Positions 56,348 through 64,000 of a stretch of DNA of 64,000 nucleotides are shown here, one piece after another. Positions within the stretch are counted from its first letter, which is position 1. Each line of letters begins with the position of its first letter. The DNA comes from Latrodectus hesperus. Its lineage: Eukaryota; Arthropoda; Arachnida; Araneae; Theridiidae. The notes beneath the pieces are model-generated. The model was not told where the DNA came from, did not search any database, and was given only the letters and a program-made list of their open reading frames with translations. The stretch spans positions 21,402,322-21,466,321 of the forward strand of contig CM075857.1 of NCBI GenBank assembly GCA_037975125.1, written 5' to 3'. The translations under genes were made by a program, and so were the position numbers.

Positions 56348-56840
56348 ATTATTAAATCAAATTTCAAATGAAAATGATCATAATCAAAATACTTATGAAT
56401 TTCTTCATAATAAAGCTAATTTTGTATATTTTAATAATAAATTAAATTTCATTTTCTTTATATTAATACTCATATAAAACTAAAATAAATTTGCCCATTA
56501 CGATAATAAATATTTTCTCTTTATTCTAAATTCAGCAATAATGATGTAATTTGTTTCTTAATTCTTCAGAAGACATTAAACAAAATATGAAATCTTAAGT
56601 TTTATTATTGATGTATTATTACTTTTGTTTAAAAATGCTTCAATACAAACCATACTATACATATTTTATAGTATCTTCATGATAGCCTTTCTTTGTTACG
56701 AAATGACAAGGTGACTGTAAATAAGAGGATATAAATTACGTATTAATCACTGAGGAAATAGTTAAATTACAAATCATTTCTTTTTTTCTAATTTCTGGAA
56801 AATTTAAAATTTAAAATCTTACTACTTTATTTAATAATTC
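56348..56840 (-). repeat. Right arm of ~490-bp inverted duplication
   Basis: Inverse complement of 52148-52640 at roughly 96% identity, both arms ending at corresponding points. The outer flanks (ACAGATAATTACATTT on the left, ATTCATGTAAATTCATG on the right) do not give an obvious target duplication. Confidence 0.9.
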
Positions 56841-56879
56841 ATGTAAATTCATGTCATTGTCTCATACATTTGAAATTGG

Positions 56880-57390
56880 CTTGCCAATATAACACCACTA
56901 ACAGAGAACAAGCAATTATATTCTAATTATCATATGTGGGAGTTATTTACTTCGTGTGACAAGTTTTTTGTTATGATAGGTATATAAGCATCACCTAGTG
57001 AATAACTAAAGAGCAAAAGGATACAAGTCTTTCTTACGTATCCTATTTATGTTCAACAATTCTTCAGTGTTCTCGATTCTCAAGGGATCCAACAGGTAAA
57101 CTCATGCATGACAGACGGGAATGCAAAGACAGAAGCGTAACATCCATTTCCCGTTGTTCAATTGTAACTGGGATCGAGCTCGAGAATATTTGTTCTGTAG
57201 AGCATTGTCTCAATTTATAAAACATGATATTTGACAAAGAGTTGTGGACAGTCTAACACACCAAGTCTGTCCTAAGGCATTTCATTTTCTACCCAATAAG
57301 CTGCTTTACAGGAGTATTCACATTGTTAAAAACGAGAAAGCCAGAACACTTCCTATGTAGCTCTTGCAACTAGAAAGAAGTGCACACGAA
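56880..57390. other. Complex, G+C-richer island of unknown nature
   Basis: About 500 bp stand out from the A+T-rich surroundings. On the minus strand GAGCTCGATCCCAG (about 57169-57182) resembles a pol III B box, with a weaker A-box-like part near 57200-57220, so a SINE is possible. No tail, target duplication or open frame was found. I could not assign it. Confidence 0.35.
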
Positions 57391-59749
57391 AACCAAAAAC
57401 TAATGTGTTTATTTAAAATATTTAGTGTTAGTACAAATATGTAATTTAAAAAAGTATTTGCATCCTAAAATACAAGCTCAAGAGCGCTAACCATAAATTA
57501 TTATTGTCTCAAATTTAATACGTGAAATGTTCAACAGGGAATAAAATATACTATGAAAAGCAGTTTATTTATTTTTGATATTTATTACTACAAAAAAATA
57601 CATTTTATACAGGTTGTAATCAAAATTGAAATTATGCAATAAAATATTATAGTTAAAACAATCTCAGGTATTTTCTAAATTTAGTAAATACGATCCAAAT
57701 CAGTAAAATTATAGCAATCCTTTTTCTTGCAGAAAAATTGTAATAAAACTTACTAAAAAGTGCAGTTCAGTACATTTTATTTCTTTGTTAATCAATTATT
57801 ATACTCGAGATATGCATTAACTGTTAATAAAAGATTATTTTATTAAAAATTGAGCATTTTTATTATTTAATTTTATAAGAGTTTTTTCACATTCGCTCAA
57901 ATTCAATTCGAGAAGTAGATTCTAGAATACAGATTATAATTTTATTCGTCAAATGTTTAATATGAGAAAGCAACTGCTTTTCTATAAAAAATAGTTTAAA
58001 AATTATTTAAGTATGCATTAAAACTATCTACAAGAACAATTCCATGTCTTATTTCTTAATGTAAAGTGTAATCTCAAACACCTGGTTTTCTATTTTAAAA
58101 TTGTAGTCTCATTTAACCGCCCTGATAAGAAAAGTTCTTTATTGAAACTGACATCACCATTAGTTAATACTTTTTTAGGATCAAATGGCTTATTTTTTAA
58201 TTCCATTTGCTATTCTACAAAATACTTAACTGCTGTTTCTGAGGAAGTTACATATTTTAGAGTAAAAACGCTTAAAGATAATAATGAATTTAGAACTATA
58301 CTTAAGCGATTAAAATATTCATTTGTACATACATGTATTTTTAAATCATATACATTTTTTATAAATTAATTTTCTGTTTTTTATCAAGATAACACATCTG
58401 TTGTTGTATAAAGACCAGGTACTAGGATTTTTACCTTTTTCATCACCACAAAGAGCCAGAGTGATAGCATATCATCTAGAGGGGACTACCAGTGTTGTAT
58501 TATATTTTTAATGGGACTATTAGTATAAAATTAACTTAATTGAGATTATTCCTAAAACTAATAATCACAGGAACCAAGTATTTTTAATCAAAATTCGTTA
58601 AATATACAATTTAAAAGTTTGTGAACTCCAATACACAATTTGAAGAAAATATTTTATTGTTATTGATGAATGTGTTTTTCAGTATTCCAATAAAATCATA
58701 CTCATTAAATTAAAAATGCAGCATGCTCATTATTACAAACAATAACTTTACAATCTAGAAATTAAAGCTTACAGTTGAAAAATATAAATTGAATATTAAT
58801 TTTAGGGGATAATCCGCTATTTAGACCAAGTTCATTAGCCTGTTCATTATTTTAATAAATTTTGAAAATATTTATATAAATTTGTAACTTTAATTACAAA
58901 ATCAAGAATAAAGATATATTTTGATTGAAATCCCTTATTCAATATTTTTAATAGAAATATATAATGCACCACTGTGCAGTAATAATAGCATATTGCTTTC
59001 AGAAATATTTCCGTTAATTTTTTCTGGTTTTGCTGTATGCTTTAAATTTCAAATTAAGTTAATTTATCATGAAGATTTTTTATTGTATATGCACTAACTA
59101 TATAAGAAAATCTTCCAATTAAATTAATTTTTGTCTACTTTTTTAAAGTAAGATATATATCCAATTTGAATATAATTTAACCAAATTGTAATAAATAGAT
59201 TTTAATAAAAAGCTTAGTTTCATTGTTTTTAAAACAACTGTAAATTCATCAATACAAGAAGGAATATCTTATAAGAGCAAATTAAATTATTTACTATCGT
59301 GACTTCTTTTTTTCGTAGTATCAATTGATCTATAATATTAAAGAAATATGTTAAAAAAATTAAAAAAAATTTTGATGTTAATCAATAATCATGTTAATTA
59401 ATGAAAACAATTATTATATTATTCTTTTGTTACAATATTAACCAATTTTGTAATCTTCAATATTTACAAATAATTGATAATGTTTTATTTTTATATATTT
59501 GTGATATTTAAAAATGTGACTTCATTAATTAAAACTATCAGTAATTTCTAATAAAAACGAAATATTTTTATTTGTATTATAAATTTTAAAATTTAATTAA
59601 TAAGGAATTTAAATGAACGTTTGTTAATTACATTTATATTGAGGGTGAATAATATGTATAACAGAAGATTCAGCCAAAATATTAATTTTTTATAATTTTA
59701 TCCTGTCATAATGATATTTTTTTATTTATGTTGTAAGAATTTACGGATG
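57391..59749. other. No gene recognised; A+T-rich sequence
   Basis: No coding region is supported. The open frame at 58142-58369 has no recognisable motif. A small patch at 58.39-58.50 kb with TTGTTGTTG at its left might be the tail end of a minus-strand SINE, but it is too short to assign. Confidence 0.55.
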
Positions 59750-60306
59750 TAAGAATTTAAGTGAATTTAAAGAAAAACTCAAAGTTTACGAAGTAATAAA
59801 AAGTGATTCTGTTAAAAGTAAAGATGTTTTTGATACAACGAAAACAAAATATAATCCTTAAAATAAAAATAATAATTTTAATACAACTAAATCAAAATAT
59901 GAATACAGTAATAGAGTTGATTCTAAAAATGAAAGTGTGTAAATAAAATAAGATATAATGATGGTTTTGTGGAAAAATGAAATACAGTGATTTTGATGAT
60001 CGTAAAAATAAAGTTTGTTTTAATAGTGGTGAAAAAAATTTATATTTCTAAATTTTGTGAACATAAAAAAAGGGTATTGAATGTTTTCGATGTAATAATT
60101 TTGGACACAAGGCTTCATTGTGCCCAGAAATTGATTCTAAACCTGAAGTAGCCACAATGAATGTTAATATAAAAACAATATTGAATGATGTAATGATTAA
60201 TAATTTGAATGTTAATGTACTAATAGATACTGGAAGCCAAGTAACTTTGATTCGTAAATCTGTCTGTCATACCTCTGTCAATATAATGTCAAATACCAAA
60301 AAGTAA
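59750..60306 (+). pseudogene. LTR-retrotransposon gag zinc knuckles and protease, remnant
   Basis: This is the end of a gag gene and the start of a pol gene from a retrotransposon, broken by several stops and frameshifts. A Lys/Asn-rich stretch (LSEFKEKLKVYEVIKSD, about 59757 on) leads to a damaged first CCHC knuckle near 60015-60059, in which the second Cys is Ser and the His is Leu. The second knuckle, 60082-60123, is intact: C-F-R-C-N-N-F-G-H-K-A-S-L-C, the C-X2-C-X4-H-X4-C pattern that binds nucleic acid. In the same frame comes the retropepsin active site LIDTGSQVTLI, with the catalytic Asp at 60226-60228. The frame stops at 60304-60306. No reverse transcriptase, integrase or LTR was found. 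Which LTR family it belongs to is not clear. Confidence 0.87.
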
Positions 60307-61193
60307 TGATTCAAATATGATATTTATAGACAAAATCTATCTTATCAATAATATTTATGACAAAACAAAGATAATGGAAACAATATGGATATTTAGAGTT
60401 AAAAATAATTTGCGAATTTTGTCATTTTATTAAAAAACAATATTTTCCTATAATACCTATTAATTTTTAATAATTTATTTGAGGAATATTTTTGAGAAAT
60501 GCTTGGTAAAATAATTTTTCTTTTTCTTAGAACTCAGCTTGATAATTTTTGTCAAATTTTACTAGCTTATAATTTTAAGGTTTTTAATTATACATTTACT
60601 ATTTGTAAGTCTGTTACAAAATGATAAACACATTAATAATAAATTACCACAAACTCTTCAAAAATTTTAACATAAGCAAATACGGAAATTATCTGAGCTT
60701 AAATGAAGCTTCGAAACATATTTAAATATATATTTTGAAGCTGAGGCAAATACAAATGTCTGGAGTTCAGTAATGCTCTATGCTGTTAGGATAAATTCAA
60801 TTTTCCAAAAATGAATATGCAGGAATTGCTATGGGAAAGTCCTAACATACATCTTAGGGCTCTAAATATATTTCCTCAAAGTTTATCTCCGTTGTCATGG
60901 TAATCACTGAGTGATGTCTCTAAATATAATTACTCAAGGAGGAACCTAGCCTTCATCTGCTTAGAAAATGAATTTTGATAAAATGATAATCATTCACTCA
61001 CAGTTCATCATTTATTAAGACTTAAATTTTGCAATTTTTGATGAAGATTTTGCTATCTAAATATTTCTCAAATTGCTTCCAAGAAGTAATTCTACAGTTA
61101 AAATTATCAGAAACACTTCTTGTTTCTACAACTCAGAAACTTTATGTTATTCATCAAATTGTTTTCAATGTATGCTGTATAACAAAGGTATTT
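60307..61193. other. No gene recognised
   Basis: A+T-rich to about 60.68 kb. The stretch 60.68-60.98 kb is more complex (GTCTGGAGTTCAG, GTTGTCATGGTAATCACTGAG) and may be an old transposon, but nothing could be assigned. No reverse transcriptase motif follows the protease remnant. Confidence 0.5.
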
Positions 61194-61194
61194 A

Positions 61195-61260
<66 letters not shown>

Positions 61261-61261
61261 A
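61194..61261. repeat. (AC)n(AT)n(GT)n palindromic microsatellite
   Basis: An AC run, an AT run and a GT run follow one another, so the tract is almost exactly self-complementary over about 65 bp. It can fold into one perfect hairpin. The open frame that covers it is not a gene. Confidence 0.95.
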
Positions 61262-62586
61262 TGAATTTTATATAATTAAATAATAATAAATTGAAAAATA
61301 ATTTTCAAATTTCATTAATTTTTAACTGAAAATAATTTAAATTATTGAATTTTTCACATAACCTTAATTAGAGGTAATTTTTGCTCCCTAATTATTCTGA
61401 TGAAGAAGTTTTATACCAATGCTAAATAATGAATAAGTTTAAACTATTGCACTACATAAAGTTTAATTTTTACTTATTATAAATAATTACATTTTCATTT
61501 TCTTGATTTTTAAAAAGATTGTCATTGTTAAAATATCCCATTCTAAATATGTTAATTTTAGGAGAAATTTATTATTATTACCATTAATTTTTCTTATATT
61601 TTATATTAAATTTATAACGCGTTTTTTAAATTTTATATTATATTTTACAACTCAAAACCTTTTTTCAAATAAGAAACAAAATAAATGAAAATAAAGTTAA
61701 AAAAGGAAGCATTTGAATATTCTTGATGTGAAAGACCTAGAAACATAAATACTAATTCTGAAAAACATGTTAAAAATTAAAAGCTTGAATTAAAAGCTTT
61801 AGTAACATGTTAAAAATTAGTTAACTTGTTAAAACTCTAAAGCTTAAGTAGGTTCAAAAATTAAACAGAGCAGAAATTGAAAGAAAATGGATTTTTTAGT
61901 TGAACCACCCATAAAGTAAAATTAATTTATGTTTAATTTCAAATAGTTTCAAATAGCAAAATCATTATTTTCGTGTTTATTAGAGCTCATTCTCATGTAT
62001 TAATAAAATATTATTTATAAGTATATGTTTTCAAGCCTGCATACCAAAATCCCCAAAAACGAAAAATACACTATCCTTTTAAAACAGATTTCAACACTTT
62101 GAATACCAGCATTTACTTTGTAATACGAAGTAAACTCAAGATAATGTACCGAAACATTTCTATAGAAGTAAATGATGTGATCATTGAAAAAAAAATGAGT
62201 TTGAATGTCAAGAAAGAAGAGAAATTAAAAAAAATACGAAAAACAAAGATTTTAGTATGTCCATAAATAAAATAAACTATGGACAAATCATTAATTTCAT
62301 TGAAATTTCAAAAGTAAAAACAGTATTTGGAATATGGAAACAATGAGAATTTAGAAACGTAAAAGTATAAGCAAGAAACAAATGTCTCTTTAATCTTATA
62401 AGATGAAAATTACATCTCTGTACTCCAGTACATTAAGATTTAATTTTTAAGCGTTTTACTTTAATTAAATCTTAGTTGTATCGAAGATGCAAAATACTGT
62501 GGGTAACAAATGTAATTGCACTTATGCCAAATAAATGACAAAACAGCTTAATTAGGTTCTGAATATCTAAAATTCACCCGTTGTTT
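61262..62586. other. No gene recognised; A+T-rich sequence
   Basis: No coding region is supported. The open frame at 61503-61688 is a chance A+T-rich run. Confidence 0.6.
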
Positions 62587-62587
62587 T

Positions 62588-62703
<116 letters not shown>

Positions 62704-63179
62704 CGTGTCACGATGTATGTTCCCGATAAACTCCGATACTACTGAATGAATTTTGATTAAATTTTGCAACCATTTATAATAATTTATAATTTTTATTAAA
62801 TTTATAATTTTGCAACCATTTATAATCTTCAGAGAAAATTAACGTGCGCGTCAAGTGCTTGATTATAGAATTTACATATATTTTCATGATGTATAATCAT
62901 ACTGTAACAATTTTTCGTGAATCATTTTTATAATTATACTTTGTATTGTGGTATTATTGTGCAGTGTTCAATTTGAATTATTTTTAATATTATAAATAGT
63001 AAAATAAAATTTTATTTATTACTGTTTTTCTCTACTAATTTTCATACCACCTCGAAAACATTTAAGTATTTCTTGATAGCCTTTTATTTTTTTTATTTTT
63101 ATTTTATAATTTGATAATTGGCTCTGTAATCGTGGTATTTTGGCAACAAGAAAGTTGATGTGAACGAAGTTATATATAT

Positions 63180-63734
63180 AACTTCCATATACAACAGATG
63201 TTGCCCGGTGATTTGATGTCTTTCAAATCAATCGACACAGTTATTGATGAAAACGAAGCCGTAAAGTTTCCAACTGAATTTTTGAATTCTCTGGATATGC
63301 CAGAATACCACCACACAATCTTCAATTGAAAATTGGTTCACCAATTTTTCTTCTTCGTAATTTAAACCCACCTCAAATATGTAACGGTACACGCTTAGTC
63401 ATAAAAAATGACCGAAAATATTCTCGAAGCAACAATTTTGACGGGAAAATGTAAAGGAGATATCGTCCTGTTGCCACGTATTCGACTGATCGCGTCAGAA
63501 TCTCCAATATCGTTTAAAAGGCTCCAATTTCCGATTTGTTTAGCTTTCGCGATAACCATAAATAAATCTATAGGCAAAACAATGTTTATTTGCGGTTTGG
63601 ATTTGAAAAACACATGTTTCTCACATGGACAGCTATATGTTGCCTGCTCACGTGTAGGAAAACCATCAAATCTCTTCGTGTTAGCGAAATACAGGTTAAC
63701 CAGGAATGTTGTACACAAAGTAGTACTTAGATAA
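63180..63734 (+). pseudogene. Helitron PIF1-type helicase, C-terminal fragment, two indels
   Basis: This is the last third of the superfamily 1 DNA helicase that Helitron Rep-helicase proteins carry for rolling-circle transposition. The first part gives LPGDLMSFKSIDTV and FLNSLDMP. A probable one-base loss near 63302 moves the frame, and [12 protein letters not shown] then [14 protein letters not shown] follow in the new frame. A one-base gain in the A run near 63400-63408 restores the first frame. The rest is open from about 63408 to the TAG at 63732-63734 and includes the helicase motifs TINKSIGKTM (family form TINKAQGQT) and HGQLYVACSRV. The A of the family's Q-G-Q is changed to I-G-K. The upstream Walker A and B motifs and the HUH endonuclease are absent. 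It is a clear Helitron relic and not a host PIF1 gene. Confidence 0.9.
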
Positions 63735-64000
63735 CTTTTAGTTTTAATAATTTAAAATTGAAAAAATAATAGTTCGATGTCAGTGTTATCTACCTCATTT
63801 ATAACAATTTATTTTTAGATGTTTTTAATTTATATAGTATATTTTGCAACTAAGTCACTGATTACAAACTATAATTTAATATAAGATGAATAAAATGTTA
63901 ATTCAGAAAGTGTATGTTGGTTTGTGCTTAATTGCAAAATTTCGATACTTTACTTATTACTTTTAAATTTTTGTGAAATATTTTATTTTTAATCTCATAT

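Noticed and set aside
58390..58500. TTGTTGTTG next to a more complex patch, perhaps a minus-strand SINE tail
   Set aside because: Too short, and the patch does not match the SINE bodies in this window.
63395..63718. 107-residue minus-strand open frame opposite the Helitron helicase fragment
   Set aside because: The plus strand carries helicase motifs TINKS and HGQLYVACSRV; the minus frame is a shadow.

Overview
This is a strongly A+T-rich eukaryotic window, by eye well over 70% A+T. It is full of (TA)n microsatellites, tRNA-derived SINEs and class II transposon remains. I find no host protein-coding gene. The transposon set (mariner, Tc1, a DD41D-type Tc1/mariner, hAT, Helitron) and the SINEs ending in AAC-rich tails fit an arthropod. 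A chelicerate, perhaps a spider, is my best guess; that is inference from family resemblance and not shown by any host gene. The window is probably intergenic, or lies inside a very long intron.

Layout. 0.2-0.97 kb is a diverged tandem duplication with a unit of about 383 bp. 4.76-6.03 kb is a complete mariner with matching 29-bp inverted ends and TA target sites; its transposase is broken by a frameshift and has lost the third catalytic Asp. 6.6 and 7.2 kb carry two related 80-bp blocks with splice-like borders. 17.06-18.25 kb is a (TA)n/(TG)n microsatellite with a 918-bp internally deleted DD41D-type element inside it. 21.3 kb, 24.4 kb, 37.0 kb, 43.6 kb and 53.4 kb hold SINEs, two of them with perfect target-site duplications; weaker candidates lie at 44.4 and 57.2 kb. 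23.0-23.7 kb is a 656-bp hAT element with a perfect 8-bp target duplication. 31.47-33.40 kb is the best-preserved element: a DD41D-type Tc1/mariner with about 277-bp inverted repeats, a TATA box, a 359-codon transposase frame with one stop codon, and an AATAAA signal. It abuts a decayed Tc1-like DD34E transposase (33.4-34.5 kb) and a short unassigned coding-like stretch (31.3-31.45 kb). 41.4-41.9 kb is an old mariner fossil. 52.15-52.64 and 56.35-56.84 kb are about 96% identical inverted copies of a ~490-bp unit of unknown nature, with a short third match at 49.4 kb. 59.75-60.3 kb is an LTR-retrotransposon gag/protease remnant. 62.6 kb to the window end is a Helitron-like element that keeps a 5'-end-like sequence and the C-terminal PIF1-type helicase part.

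The genes here do not form a host pathway. They are selfish-element genes at different stages of decay. The youngest looks like the 31.5-33.4 kb element, because its long ends are still about 98% identical by hand comparison. The remainder is A+T-rich sequence in which I could recognise nothing, and it is marked as such.
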